From positions 2,829,501 through 2,893,500 of the forward strand of contig NZ_CP060825.1 in NCBI RefSeq assembly GCF_014489615.1: 64,000 nt of DNA. The letters are read 5' to 3'. This stretch comes from Streptomyces genisteinicus. GTDB taxonomy: Bacteria > Actinomycetota > Actinomycetes > Streptomycetales > Streptomycetaceae. The translations under genes and the position numbers were made by a program. The notes below the pieces were generated by a model. It worked only from the letters and a program-made list of their open reading frames with translations. It ran no database searches and was not told where the DNA came from. Each line of letters opens with the position of its first letter. Positions within the stretch are counted from its first letter, which is position 1. This document shows positions 9,503 through 18,201 of this stretch, piece by piece.

Positions 9503-9528
9503 TTTGGAGCGCATCCGCACCAAAGGTC
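9503..9528. promoter_or_regulatory. Inverted repeat in the long leader of the peptide transporter
   Basis: CCTTTGG and CCAAAGG are separated by 12 nt, about 250 nt before the transporter start and followed by a pyrimidine-rich stretch. A looser dyad (CCATA...TATGG) lies at about 9445-9472. The 472-nt region 9304-9775 has no credible gene; an attenuator or operator is possible but unproven. Confidence 0.3.
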
Positions 9529-9775
9529 TCTCTTTCTGTCCGGAGCCGGCCCCAACCCGGTTCCGCGGCAGCCCAAGTGACTGACCTGTGGGCCGGGCTC
9601 CCGTGCGGTGACGCGCGGGGGTGTGGATCCCGGTGAGGCCCGTTCCGTGCCGCTCCGCGAGGAGGGGCACGCCCCCTGGCGTGGGCGGTGGACGGACCGG
9701 CCGGTGCCGGCTGCCCCCACCGGGCGTGTTCCCGCTCACGAAGCGGCGCGCGTCCCGACACAACAAGGATCGACC

Positions 9776-11281
9776 ATGGCGTCCAGCCTGACGAAGGCAT
9801 CGGCCAGTACCCCTGGCAGCGATAAGACCTTCTTCGGCCACCCCCGCGGTATGGCCACGCTGTTCATGACGGAGATGTGGGAGCGCTTCTCCTGGTACGG
9901 GATGCGCGCCATCCTCGTGCTCTACCTGGTCGCGGGCGTCCTGGACGGCCCGCTGGAGGGCCGCGAGGCGCTTGCCGCCTCCATCTACGGCGTCTACAAC
10001 GCCGTCGTCTACATGGCCGCGATGCCCGGCGGCTGGATCGCCGACCGCCTGTGGGGCGCCCGGAAGGCCGTCCTCGTGGGCGGCATCGTCATCGCCCTCG
10101 GCCACTTCACGCTGGCGATCCCGTCCGACGCCGCGTTCTTCGCCGGTCTCGCGCTGATCGCCGCCGGTACCGGCCTGCTGAAGCCCAACATCTCCGCGAT
10201 GGTCGGCGGCCTCTACGAGGGCCAGCCGAGCGCGCGCCGTGACGCGGGCTTCACCCTCTTCTACATGGCGATCAACATCGGCGGCATGGCCGCGCCGCTG
10301 ATCGTCGGCTACCTCGGTGAGAACGTCAACTGGCACCTCGGCTTCGCCGTCGCCGGTATCGGCATGACGCTCGCCGTCGTGCAGTACGTCCTCGGCGGAC
10401 GCCACCTCGGCGACGTCGGCAAGGAGCCCGGCACCCCGGCCACGCCGGAGGAGAAGCGCAACGTGCTGCGGAAGGTGCTGCTGTGGGGCGGCATCGCCGT
10501 CGCGGCGGTCGCCGTGGACGTCGCACTCGGCACCTACGACATCGAGCACATCGTCAACGCGCTCGCCGTCCTCGGCATCGTCGTGCCGGTCGTCTACTTC
10601 GTCGCGATGTACCGGAACCCCGGCCTGACCGCCGAGGACCGTCCCAAGATCCAGGCCTTCGCGTGGTTCTTCGCGACGGCCGTGCTCTTCTGGATGATCT
10701 ACGACCAGTCCGGATCGCTGCTGACGCTGTTCGCCGACGGCAAGACCGACCGGATGATCGGCGGCTGGGAGTTCCCCGCGTCCTGGTACCAGTCGGTCAA
10801 CCCGGCCATGGTGATCATCCTGGCTCCGATCTTCGCCGGGCTGTGGGTCGCGCTGGCCAAGCGCAACCGCGAGCCCAGCACCCCGATGAAGTTCGCGCTG
10901 GCGATGCTCCTCATCGGCGGCTCCTTCGCCATCATGGGCCTCGCGGGCGCCGCGGCCGCCAACAGCGAGACCGGCAAGGTCACCGTCTTCTGGCTGCTGA
11001 GCGTGTACCTCGTCCAGACCATCGGCGAGATGTGCCTGTCCCCGGTCGGTCTCTCGCTCTCCACGAAGCTGGCGCCGAAGCAGTTCGTCGGCCAGATCAT
11101 GGGTCTGTGGTTCCTCGCCACCGCGACGGGCAACGCCCTCAACGGCTGGACCACCAAGCTCAACGCTCCGCTGGGCGACGCCCTGTACTACTCCCTGTGG
11201 GCGGTCATCGCCGTCGCCACGGGCCTGGCGTTCATGACGGCGGGGCGCAAGATCCGCGCCCTGATGGGCAACGTGCGCTGA
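9776..11281 (+). CDS. POT/PTR2-family proton-dependent oligopeptide transporter
   Basis: Major-facilitator symporter that imports di- and tripeptides with protons. 501 aa with about 12-14 membrane segments. Family signatures: the proton-coupling EMWERFSWYG motif in TM1 (about residue 35), GGWIADRLWGARKAV (about 80), and the PTR2 signature FTLFYMAINIGGMAAP (about 158). The C-terminal half has TIGEMCLSPVGLSLSTKLAP, also conserved. Start chosen at ATG 9776 behind AAGGATCG. Monocistronic: a long leader before it and a 21-bp hairpin after it. Confidence 0.95.
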   Translation: MASSLTKASASTPGSDKTFFGHPRGMATLFMTEMWERFSWYGMRAILVLYLVAGVLDGPLEGREALAASIYGVYNAVVYMAAMPGGWIADRLWGARKAVLVGGIVIALGHFTLAIPSDAAFFAGLALIAAGTGLLKPNISAMVGGLYEGQPSARRDAGFTLFYMAINIGGMAAPLIVGYLGENVNWHLGFAVAGIGMTLAVVQYVLGGRHLGDVGKEPGTPATPEEKRNVLRKVLLWGGIAVAAVAVDVALGTYDIEHIVNALAVLGIVVPVVYFVAMYRNPGLTAEDRPKIQAFAWFFATAVLFWMIYDQSGSLLTLFADGKTDRMIGGWEFPASWYQSVNPAMVIILAPIFAGLWVALAKRNREPSTPMKFALAMLLIGGSFAIMGLAGAAAANSETGKVTVFWLLSVYLVQTIGEMCLSPVGLSLSTKLAPKQFVGQIMGLWFLATATGNALNGWTTKLNAPLGDALYYSLWAVIAVATGLAFMTAGRKIRALMGNVR

Positions 11282-11304
11282 GGAATCAGCTGCTGACGCA
11301 GTGA

Positions 11305-11350
11305 CACGGCGGCGGTCCGCCACCCGGAAGGGTGGCGGACCGCCGCCGTG
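11305..11350 (+). terminator. 21-bp hairpin terminator after the peptide transporter
   Basis: Perfect 21-bp stem (11305-11325 with 11330-11350) closed by a GGAA tetraloop, 23 nt after the stop. Confidence 0.8.
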
Positions 11351-11437
11351 TCCGGTCTCGGGGTGCGCGGGCCGCCGTATCGGACCTCGGGGTGTGCGCG
11401 CCGGCGTGTCGGACCTCGGGGTGTGTACGCGGCCGGC
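11351..11437. repeat. Three tandem copies of a ~29-nt repeat
   Basis: Starts at about 11351, 11380 and 11409; each copy contains TCTCGGGGTG or CCTCGGGGTGTG preceded by TCCGG/TCGGA. Directly after the terminator. The rest of 11438-11745 is GC-rich with repeated GCGTCCGCC motifs and no credible gene. Confidence 0.6.
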
Positions 11438-11745
11438 GCGGGGCGCGTCGTGGTCTTCGCGGCCCCGCGGGCCCGGGAAGCCCCTCCGGTGCGTGATGCC
11501 CGTGGCCGCCCCGCGTGGGACGCGGGGGCGCGACGACGACCATGGGGCGCGGAGCGCGCGCGTCCGCCGCCCGGGAGCGCCTGAGGGACGCGGAGCGCGG
11601 GCGTCCGCCCCGTGCAGGGCACTGGCGAGCGCCCCTCGTGAGATGGGGGCGCGTCCGCCGCGGCGCCGATGGGGCGCGAGGGCCTGAAAGGGACGTGGCG
11701 GCGGGCGTCGGGCATCGTCGCGGGCGCGCCCGCGACGGGCATGTG

Positions 11746-12243
11746 TCAGGCGGGGGCGGCCAGTTCGGCCCACACCGTCTTGCCCGGGGCGCCCGGCGTG
11801 CGGGCGACGCCCCAGTCGAGGCAGAGGCGCTGGACGATGAACATCCCGTGGCCGCCGGGGCGGCCCGCGCGGTGCGGGGTCCGGGGTGCGGGCTGGCCCG
11901 TGCCGCGGTCGTCGACCTCCAGGCGGAGCACCTTGCCGTCGGAGGCGACGCGCAGTTCCTCGGGGCCGTCCGCGTGCAGACAGGCGTTGGTGACCAGCTC
12001 GGAGACGACCAGCAGGACGTCCTCGGCCGCCGCGCTGCGCTCGGCCGTACCGGCGGGCAGCCAGCCCCAGTCGTAGAGGGCCTGCCGGGTGAAGTCGCGG
12101 GCGAGCGGGACGATGCCGCTGGCGCTGCCGAGCGCGAGACGGCGCACAGCGCCGCCCGGCGGTGCGGGTACGGCCGGTGCCGCGCCCGCTTCCCCGGGCT
12201 CGGGGCCCAATTCGCCCGGCGGCTGCTGCCGGGTGGTGCTCAT
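11746..12243 (-). CDS. prsI: RsbW-like anti-sigma factor (HATPase), PrsI-type
   Basis: Serine-kinase/anti-sigma protein predicted to bind and silence the adjacent SigB/F-type sigma factor. 165 aa with a disordered N-terminal ~35 residues. GHKL ATPase motifs: ELVTNACLHA (N box, about residue 88), VDDRGTG (G1, about 113) and GGHGMFIVQRL (G2, about 131). It follows the anti-anti-sigma gene on the same strand, with sigI divergent, matching the S. coelicolor prsI-arsI-sigI arrangement. The symbol is assigned by synteny and family. Confidence 0.88.
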   Translation of the reverse strand: MSTTRQQPPGELGPEPGEAGAAPAVPAPPGGAVRRLALGSASGIVPLARDFTRQALYDWGWLPAGTAERSAAAEDVLLVVSELVTNACLHADGPEELRVASDGKVLRLEVDDRGTGQPAPRTPHRAGRPGGHGMFIVQRLCLDWGVARTPGAPGKTVWAELAAPA

Positions 12244-12256
12244 CAGCGCTTCACCT

Positions 12257-12288
12257 CACCGATTCACCGATTCACCAGTTCGCCATTG
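12257..12288. repeat. Octamer tandem repeat just upstream of prsI
   Basis: CACCGATT, CACCGATT, CACCAGTT, CGCCATTG in perfect 8-nt register, ending about 14 nt before the prsI start codon, so any change in copy number would alter its leader. Confidence 0.6.
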
Positions 12289-12417
12289 CTTCTCTTCACG
12301 GGGCGCCCGTACGCGTCGCCCCGCGGGGGTCTCCTGCCCGGCGGGGACGTGACGACACCCACCGTTCTCCGTGACCCGCGTGACGCTCGGCACGTACGGG
12401 TACGGGGAGGAATACGT

Positions 12418-12789
12418 TCAGTCGTCCGCGAGGGCGTCTTCCAGCGTGCTGTGCACGGTGAAGACGGCCTCCGCTCCGGTGATCTCGAAGACCCTGGCCA
12501 CCACGGGCCGCATCCCGGCCAGATGAACCCCACCGCCGCCGGCCTCGGCTTTCAGCCGGGCGCCGAGCAGCACATTGAGTCCGGTGGAGTCGCAGAAGTC
12601 GAGCTGCGAACAGTCGACCACCAGCCGCACCCGGCCTCGTTCGACCGCCTCGTCCAAGGGCGCACGCAGGAGTTCGGCCGTGTGGTGATCCAACTCACCG
12701 GCCGGTCTCACCACCTCGTTGCGACCCTCGGTCCGAACCTCGACCTGGAGTCGGCCCCGATTCACGCTGCCGACCGTCTCGCGGTCCAT
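12418..12789 (-). CDS. arsI: STAS-domain anti-anti-sigma factor, ArsI-type
   Basis: SpoIIAA/RsbV-like antagonist that, when unphosphorylated, sequesters the anti-sigma factor and frees sigma. 123 aa, one STAS domain. The phosphorylatable serine lies in the conserved DFCDSTGLNVLLGA block (about residue 61), preceded by the strand VRLVVDCSQL. Start at ATG 12789 with GAGGGACGGGC upstream; a longer frame to 13059 would run through the divergent promoter region. 174 nt separate its stop from prsI. Confidence 0.9.
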   Translation of the reverse strand: MDRETVGSVNRGRLQVEVRTEGRNEVVRPAGELDHHTAELLRAPLDEAVERGRVRLVVDCSQLDFCDSTGLNVLLGARLKAEAGGGGVHLAGMRPVVARVFEITGAEAVFTVHSTLEDALADD

Positions 12790-12848
12790 GCCCGTCCCTC
12801 TTCGCCGTGTCGTCGCTGCCGCGTCCACCGTATCCGTGCTGCATGTCA

Positions 12849-12868
12849 CAACATCCCCCGGGGTGTTG
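12849..12868. promoter_or_regulatory. Palindrome between arsI and sigI, candidate operator
   Basis: CAACA and TGTTG flank a CCCCC/GGGG core with one bulged T. It sits 60 nt upstream of arsI and about 215 nt upstream of sigI. Function is inferred from position only. Confidence 0.35.
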
Positions 12869-13083
12869 CGGACACCCCCGAACCCTACGCCCTCCACGCG
12901 GTCACGGGGTAGCCGAACTAACCGACAAAGCGGACATGTCGAATCGACGTCACTTGCCACCCGTCCAACGGAACCGGTAGGCCTAGAGAGACACATCCGG
13001 AACTGGCCGGCTTTGGAGGCGCCGCTCACCGCAGCAGCATGCACGGCTTCGGCAGCCATATGCCGAGAACGATGGAGGAGACC

Positions 13084-14001
13084 ATGTCACCCCGGCTCGA
13101 CGATTCGCGTACCCCCACCGCGCCGTCGGCAACGCACGACTTCGCCCCGACGGAACTCCGCGACGAGGAGTACCGGACCGCGGCCGTCCCGGAGGGCCTC
13201 GAGGGCCTGCCGGACATTCCCGACCCCGGTGAATTGAGCACGCTGGACTCGCGCGCGCTGTCCAAGACGCTCTTCGACCGGCTGGCCGCCCTCGACGAGG
13301 GCACCCACGCACACGCCTACGTACGCAACACCCTGATCGAGCTGAACCTGGCACTGGTCAAGTTCGCCGCGTCGCGCTTCCGCACCCGCAGCGAGCCGAT
13401 GGAGGACATCGTCCAGGTCGGCACGATCGGCCTGATCAAGGCCATCGACCGGTTCGAGCTGAGCCGCGGGGTCGAGTTCCCCACCTTCGCGATGCCGACC
13501 ATCATCGGCGAGATCAAGCGCTTCTTCCGCGACACCTCGTGGTCCGTGCGCGTCCCGCGCCGGCTTCAGGAGCTGCGGCTCGAACTGGCGAAGGCGGGCG
13601 ACGAGCTGTCCCAGCGCCTCGACCGCGCCCCGACCGCCGGCGAACTCGCCGAGCACCTCGGGATCAGCCGCGAGGAGGTCGCCGAGGGCATGGCGGCGAG
13701 CAACGCCTACACGGCGAGCTCGCTGGACGCCCAGCCGGAGGACGACGACAGCGAGGGCGCGCTGGCGGACCGCATCGGCTACGAGGACCACGGACTCGAG
13801 GGCATCGAGTACGTCGAGTCGCTCAAGCCGATGATCGCCGCCCTCCCGGCGCGCGACCGCACGATTCTCAGCCTGCGGTTCGTGGCGAACATGACGCAGT
13901 CGGAGATCGGCGAGGAACTCGGCATCTCGCAGATGCACGTGTCGCGTCTGCTGACGAAGACTCTGGTCAAGCTGCGCAAGGGCCTCACCGCCGAGCAGTG
14001 A
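13084..14001 (+). CDS. sigI: SigB/SigF/SigG-family alternative sigma factor, SigI-type
   Basis: Group 3 sigma factor for stress or developmental promoters. 305 aa. Region 2 contains DIVQVGTIGLIKAIDRFE, VEFPTFAMPTIIGEIKRFFRD and SWSVRVPRRLQEL. Region 3 follows, and region 4 has LPARDRTILSLRF and the helix-turn-helix MTQSEIGEELGISQMHVSRLL. ATG 13084 is preceded by GGAGGAGACC, better than the frame's ATG at 13039. Divergent from arsI/prsI, whose products should control it by partner switching. A 23-bp hairpin ends the unit. Confidence 0.92.
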   Translation: MSPRLDDSRTPTAPSATHDFAPTELRDEEYRTAAVPEGLEGLPDIPDPGELSTLDSRALSKTLFDRLAALDEGTHAHAYVRNTLIELNLALVKFAASRFRTRSEPMEDIVQVGTIGLIKAIDRFELSRGVEFPTFAMPTIIGEIKRFFRDTSWSVRVPRRLQELRLELAKAGDELSQRLDRAPTAGELAEHLGISREEVAEGMAASNAYTASSLDAQPEDDDSEGALADRIGYEDHGLEGIEYVESLKPMIAALPARDRTILSLRFVANMTQSEIGEELGISQMHVSRLLTKTLVKLRKGLTAEQ

Positions 14002-14027
14002 GACGCGGCCGCCGCGGGCGGCATGTC

Positions 14028-14076
14028 ACGACGCGCGGGGGCCCGTTCCGTCACGGAACGGGCCCCCGCGCGTCGT
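14028..14076 (+). terminator. 23-bp hairpin terminator after sigI
   Basis: 14028-14050 pairs without mismatch to 14054-14076 around a TCA loop, 26 nt after the stop. Confidence 0.8.
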
Positions 14077-14524
14077 GCGTGTCCGGGCGTGCCGTGCGTG
14101 TCCGGTGGTCCGGCGCGCAGGGCGGGGCGGACCACCGGTCCGGACGGCAGGTGGGCGGGGAGCCGCCGAGCGAGGGCGGCGTGCGAGGTGACTCCGCGGC
14201 TCGTGCACCGCATGTCGCGCCCGCGCAGGCGGGAGGCGCGCGGCGACACTGGGACGCGCCGTGCGGAAGCGGCGCACGGCAACGGCCCACGAGGCGCGTG
14301 TGCAAGGACGCCTCCCGCCGGCGGGCGGGGTGCGCGGGCTCGTACGGCTGCCGGTGCGTGCCACGTCCGCGCGCCGTCGCGGCGCCGGAGCGGGCCTCGC
14401 CGGAGCGGGCCGCCCCGCTGTCGCACGGCCGTGCGGTGGCGGCGGTGGGGTGCGGCCGTGCGGTGATGCCGTGCGGCCGTCCCGTGGTGCAACCGTTCAG
14501 TCGTCGTTCGTCGAGAGGACCTTC
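14077..14524. other. Non-coding GC-rich region upstream of the NmrA-type gene
   Basis: 448 nt with no frame showing protein-like composition. It holds a small hairpin around 14260 (CCGTGCG/CGCACGG), the 12-nt palindrome GCACGGCCGTGC near 14432, and several repeats of GCCGTGCGG just before the next gene. Confidence 0.5.
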
Positions 14525-15397
14525 ATGACCGATGTCATCGCAGTCACCGGAGCCGGCGGCAGGGTCGGCGGACGGGTCGCGCGCCGGCTCGCCGAAGCGG
14601 GCGCGGCGACCCGGCTGATCGGCCGCGATCCGGACCGGCTGCCCCGGCTGCCCGGGGCGGTCGCGGCGCCCGCCGCCGCCTACGCCGACGGCGAGGCGAT
14701 GCGCCGTGCGCTGGACGGGGCGCACACGCTGTTCATGGTCTCGGCGCACGAGGCCCCCGACCGGGTGCGGGAGCACCACACGGCGGTGGACGCGGCCCTC
14801 GCTGCGGGCGTGGAACGGATCGTGTACCTGTCCTTCGTGGGCGCGGCACCGCGCGCCACGTTCACCTTCGCCCGCGACCACTTCCACACCGAGGAGTACA
14901 TCCGGGCCGCCCCGGTGCGCCGCACGTTCCTGCGGGACAACTTCTACCTGGCCGCGATCCCGGCGATGACCGGTGCGGACGGGGTGCTGCGCGGACCGGC
15001 GGGGCAGGGGCGGGTCGCCGCCGTGGCGCACGACGACATCGCCGACGCCGCCGCGGCCGTCCTGCTGGACACCACGGGCGCGCACGAGAGCGCCGTGTAC
15101 GACCTCACCGGGCCTTCGGCGTTCACCCTCGCCGAGGCCGCCGCCGAACTCACCCTCGCCACCGGGCGGACGGTCCGCTACCTGTCCGAGTCCCACGACG
15201 AGGCGTTCGCCTCCCGCGCCGGCCACGGTGCCGAGGAGTGGGAGGTGACGGGCTGGGTGACGTCCTACGAGGCCATCGGCGCGGGCGAGATGGCCCTCGT
15301 CTCGGACGCGGTGCCCCGTCTCACCGGACATCCGGCGCAGTCGCTGCGCGCGTACCTGGCGGCGCACCCGCGCAGCTGGGCGCACCTGCTGGGCTGA
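14525..15397 (+). CDS. NmrA-type NAD(P)-binding oxidoreductase or sensor
   Basis: Atypical short-chain dehydrogenase of the NmrA/SDR-a5 group, 290 aa. N-terminal Rossmann glycine motif VTGAGGRVGGRVARRL (about residue 7), then IGRDPDRLP, where the Arg suggests NADP(H) preference. VYLSFVGAAPRATF replaces the usual YxxxK site, so the protein may be a redox-sensing or quinone-reductase-like member, not a classical SDR. RBS GAGAGGAC six nucleotides before the ATG. Convergent with the hut operon; no operon partner. Confidence 0.85.
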   Translation: MTDVIAVTGAGGRVGGRVARRLAEAGAATRLIGRDPDRLPRLPGAVAAPAAAYADGEAMRRALDGAHTLFMVSAHEAPDRVREHHTAVDAALAAGVERIVYLSFVGAAPRATFTFARDHFHTEEYIRAAPVRRTFLRDNFYLAAIPAMTGADGVLRGPAGQGRVAAVAHDDIADAAAAVLLDTTGAHESAVYDLTGPSAFTLAEAAAELTLATGRTVRYLSESHDEAFASRAGHGAEEWEVTGWVTSYEAIGAGEMALVSDAVPRLTGHPAQSLRAYLAAHPRSWAHLLG

Positions 15398-15467
15398 GCG
15401 CGAGGGGCGGCGGCGCATCCGGGAAGCGAGCCGGTGGAAGCCGGCCGGTGGGAGACGCCGGAGGGGC

Positions 15468-15543
15468 GGGAGCCCGGGTGCGGCACGCGGACGGGTTCGG
15501 GGCCCACGCGAGGTGCCCGGAACCCGGGCTCCCCGGCCCCGCC
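15468..15543. terminator. Long-loop inverted repeat between convergent genes
   Basis: A 12-bp stem (15468-15479 with 15532-15543) around a 52-nt loop, between the NmrA-type gene and the 3' end of the hut operon. The long loop makes terminator function uncertain. Confidence 0.35.
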
Positions 15544-15577
15544 GGCGCCAGCCCTCCCGGCGCCCGCCCGCCGCCCC

Positions 15578-16846
15578 TTACGGGCGGACCGGTCCGCCGC
15601 CCGCGACCGTGCGTCCCGCACGCAGGACCCGGTGGACCAGCGGGACGCCCGGGCGGTAGGCGAGGTGCACATGGCTCGGGGCGTCGAGCACGACCAGGTC
15701 GGCGCGGGCTCCGGGGGTGAGGCGGCCGATGTCCGTGCGGCGCAGGGCCGCCGCGCCGCCGGCCGTCGCGGACCAGACGGCCTCGTCGGGCGTCATCCCC
15801 ATGTCCCGCACGGCGAGGGCGACGCAGAACGGCACCGACGAGGTGAACGACGAGCCGGGGTTGCAGTCCGTCGAGAGGGCGACGGTGACGCCCGCGTCGA
15901 GCAGCCGCCGTGCGTCGGGCCACTCGGCCCGGGTGGAGAACTCCGCGCCCGGGAGCAGCGTCGCCACCGTCGAACCGGCGGCGAGGGCGTCCACGTCCGC
16001 GTCCGTCAGATGGGTGCAGTGGTCGGCCGACGCGGCGTCGAGCTCCACGGCGAGCTGCACTCCGGGACCGTAGGTGAGCTGGTTGGCGTGGACCCTCGGC
16101 ACCAGTCCCTTCGCCTTCCCGGCGGTGAGGACCGCGCGGGCCTGGTCGCCGTCGAACGCGCCCTTCTCGCAGAACACGTCGACCCAGCGGGCGTGCGGCG
16201 CGCAGGCGTCGAGCATCTCGCCGGTGACGAGGGCGACGTACGCCGCCGGGTCGTCCGCGAGGTCGGGGGAGACGATGTGCGCTCCCAGGTAGGTCACCTC
16301 GTCGGTGTGGCGGGCGGCGATCCGCAGCGCGCGGGCCTCGTCCTCGACGGTGAGCCCGTAGCCGGACTTGGTCTCGAACGTGGTGGTGCCCTGGCGGAGC
16401 GCCTCGTCGAGGTAGCGGACGAGGTTGGCCTCCAGCTCCTCGTCGCTCGCGGCGCGGGTGGCGGCGACCGTGGTGCGGATGCCGCCCGCGGAGTAGGAGC
16501 GTCCGGACATCCGGGCGTTGAACTCGGCGGTGCGGTCACCGGCGAAGACCAGGTGCGAGTGGGAGTCCACGAAGCCGGGGATCACCGCCCGTCCCCCGGC
16601 GTCGATCCGGTTGTCAGTGGCGGGTGCTTTGCTTGATCCACCGACCCAGACGACACGGTCGCCCTCGATGACGACGGCCGCGTCCCTGATCAGACCGAGG
16701 GGCGTTCCCTCACCGAGGGAGGGATCGTTGGTGACCAGACTGGCGATGTTGACGATGGCGGTGGCGTCCGTCGCCACGGCGCTGTTCGCGCTCGTGGGGC
16801 CGGGGGTCGCCACCGGCCTGTTCGTCGCCGCGGGGCCCGTGTTCAT
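15578..16846 (-). CDS. hutI: Imidazolonepropionase
   Basis: Amidohydrolase-superfamily enzyme that opens imidazolone-5-propionate to N-formimino-L-glutamate, third step of histidine degradation. 422 aa. Metal motif [13 protein letters not shown] (about residue 92), ETKSGYGL (about 158), RVHANQL (about 265) and the later ligand Asp in [10 protein letters not shown] (about 335) match the family. The first ~30 residues are Ala/Thr-rich and not conserved; a later start is possible but the ATG has GAGG upstream. Last gene of the hut operon, 17 nt after hutF. Confidence 0.95.
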   Translation of the reverse strand: MNTGPAATNRPVATPGPTSANSAVATDATAIVNIASLVTNDPSLGEGTPLGLIRDAAVVIEGDRVVWVGGSSKAPATDNRIDAGGRAVIPGFVDSHSHLVFAGDRTAEFNARMSGRSYSAGGIRTTVAATRAASDEELEANLVRYLDEALRQGTTTFETKSGYGLTVEDEARALRIAARHTDEVTYLGAHIVSPDLADDPAAYVALVTGEMLDACAPHARWVDVFCEKGAFDGDQARAVLTAGKAKGLVPRVHANQLTYGPGVQLAVELDAASADHCTHLTDADVDALAAGSTVATLLPGAEFSTRAEWPDARRLLDAGVTVALSTDCNPGSSFTSSVPFCVALAVRDMGMTPDEAVWSATAGGAAALRRTDIGRLTPGARADLVVLDAPSHVHLAYRPGVPLVHRVLRAGRTVAGGGPVRP

Positions 16847-16863
16847 GGTGAGAGATGCCTCCT

Positions 16864-18201
16864 TCAGCCGCGCAGGGCGGCGATCGAGTCGGCGAGCGCG
16901 CCGGCCACGTCCGGTACGGACCGGTGGACCCCGTCCCGCACGACATGGCGTCCGCCCACGACCGTGTGACGCACATCCGCTGCCGACGCTGCGAATACCG
17001 CCGTCTCGGCTGCCAGACGCGGCACCGGCCCCGCTGTCCTGACGGAGTCCAGGGCGATCGTGGTGAAGTCGGCGAGCGCGCCCTGTTCCAGCCTGCCTGC
17101 CTGCTCCCAGCCGAGTGCGGCGTGGCCGTCGGCCGTCGCGGCACGCAGCAGGGCGGCCGCCGTCCAGTGACCGCGGGTGCGGGAGCGCAGGCGCTCGTTC
17201 AGTTCCATGGCCCGCGCCTCCTCCAGCAGGTCGACCACGGCGTGGCTGTCGCTGCCGAGCGAGAGCGGGCTGCCCGCGCGCTGGAGGGCGACGGCGGGTC
17301 CGATGCCGTCGGCGAGGTCGCGTTCGGTGGTGGGGCACATGCAGGTGCCGGTGGACGAGTCCCCGAGGAGCGCGATGTCGTGCTCCGTGAGGTGGGTGTT
17401 GTGGACGCCCGTGGTCCGCGGGCCGAGCACGCCGTGCTCGGCGAGGAGTTCGGTGGGCGTGCGGCCGTGGGCGGCGAGGCAGGCGTCGTTCTCGGCGGTC
17501 TGCTCCGAGAGGTGGACGTGGAGCGGGGCGCCGCGCCCGGCGGCCCAGGCGGCCACGGTGGCCAGCTGGTCCGCGGGTACGGCGCGTACGGAGTGGATCG
17601 CCGCCCCGATGCGTGCGCCGTCCCGCTCCTTCAGGCCGGACACCCGCTCGGCCCAGGCGTCGGCCGTCCCGTCGGAGAAGCGGAGCTGGTGGCGGTCGGG
17701 GGCGGCGCCGAAGCCGGAGGAGAGATAGGCGGTGTCGAGCAGCGTGATCCGGATGCCCGCCTCGGCGGCGGCCGCGATGAGCGCCTCGCCCATCGCGTTG
17801 GGATCGGCGTAGGGCGTGCCGCCCGGCGCGTGGTGGACGTAGTGGAACTCCCCGACGGCCGTGATGCCTGCGAGCGCCATCTCGGCGTACACCGCCCGCG
17901 CGAGGGCGTGGTAGCTGTCGGGGGTGAGACGGGAGGCGACCTGGTACATCACCTCGCGCCACGTCCAGAAGGTGCCGGAGCCGACCTGGACGGTGCCGCG
18001 CAGGGCGCGGTGGAAGGCGTGCGAGTGGGCGTTGGCGAGGCCGGGGACGGTCAGGCCGCGCAGGACGACGGCGCCGGGCGGCGGCGCGTCGGCTCCGGTG
18101 CGCACCTCGGTGATCCTGCCGTCCGCGACGGTCAGGGTCACGCCCGGTTCGGTCCCCGGGTCGAGCCAGGCGTGCTCCAGCCAGTACGTCGTCACCTGCA
18201 C
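16864..18201 (-). CDS. hutF: Formimidoylglutamate deiminase
   Basis: Converts N-formimino-L-glutamate to N-formyl-L-glutamate plus ammonia. 445 aa amidohydrolase. Metal-binding [16 protein letters not shown] (about residue 52), [12 protein letters not shown] (about 225), a histidine in GVHNTHLTE (about 265) and [10 protein letters not shown] (about 312). Two GTG starts compete: 18201 with GGAGGGG five nucleotides upstream, and 18195, which would overlap the previous stop as GTGA. I prefer 18201 on spacing; either way it is translationally coupled to the M20 gene. Confidence 0.93.
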   Translation of the reverse strand: MQVTTYWLEHAWLDPGTEPGVTLTVADGRITEVRTGADAPPPGAVVLRGLTVPGLANAHSHAFHRALRGTVQVGSGTFWTWREVMYQVASRLTPDSYHALARAVYAEMALAGITAVGEFHYVHHAPGGTPYADPNAMGEALIAAAAEAGIRITLLDTAYLSSGFGAAPDRHQLRFSDGTADAWAERVSGLKERDGARIGAAIHSVRAVPADQLATVAAWAAGRGAPLHVHLSEQTAENDACLAAHGRTPTELLAEHGVLGPRTTGVHNTHLTEHDIALLGDSSTGTCMCPTTERDLADGIGPAVALQRAGSPLSLGSDSHAVVDLLEEARAMELNERLRSRTRGHWTAAALLRAATADGHAALGWEQAGRLEQGALADFTTIALDSVRTAGPVPRLAAETAVFAASAADVRHTVVGGRHVVRDGVHRSVPDVAGALADSIAALRG

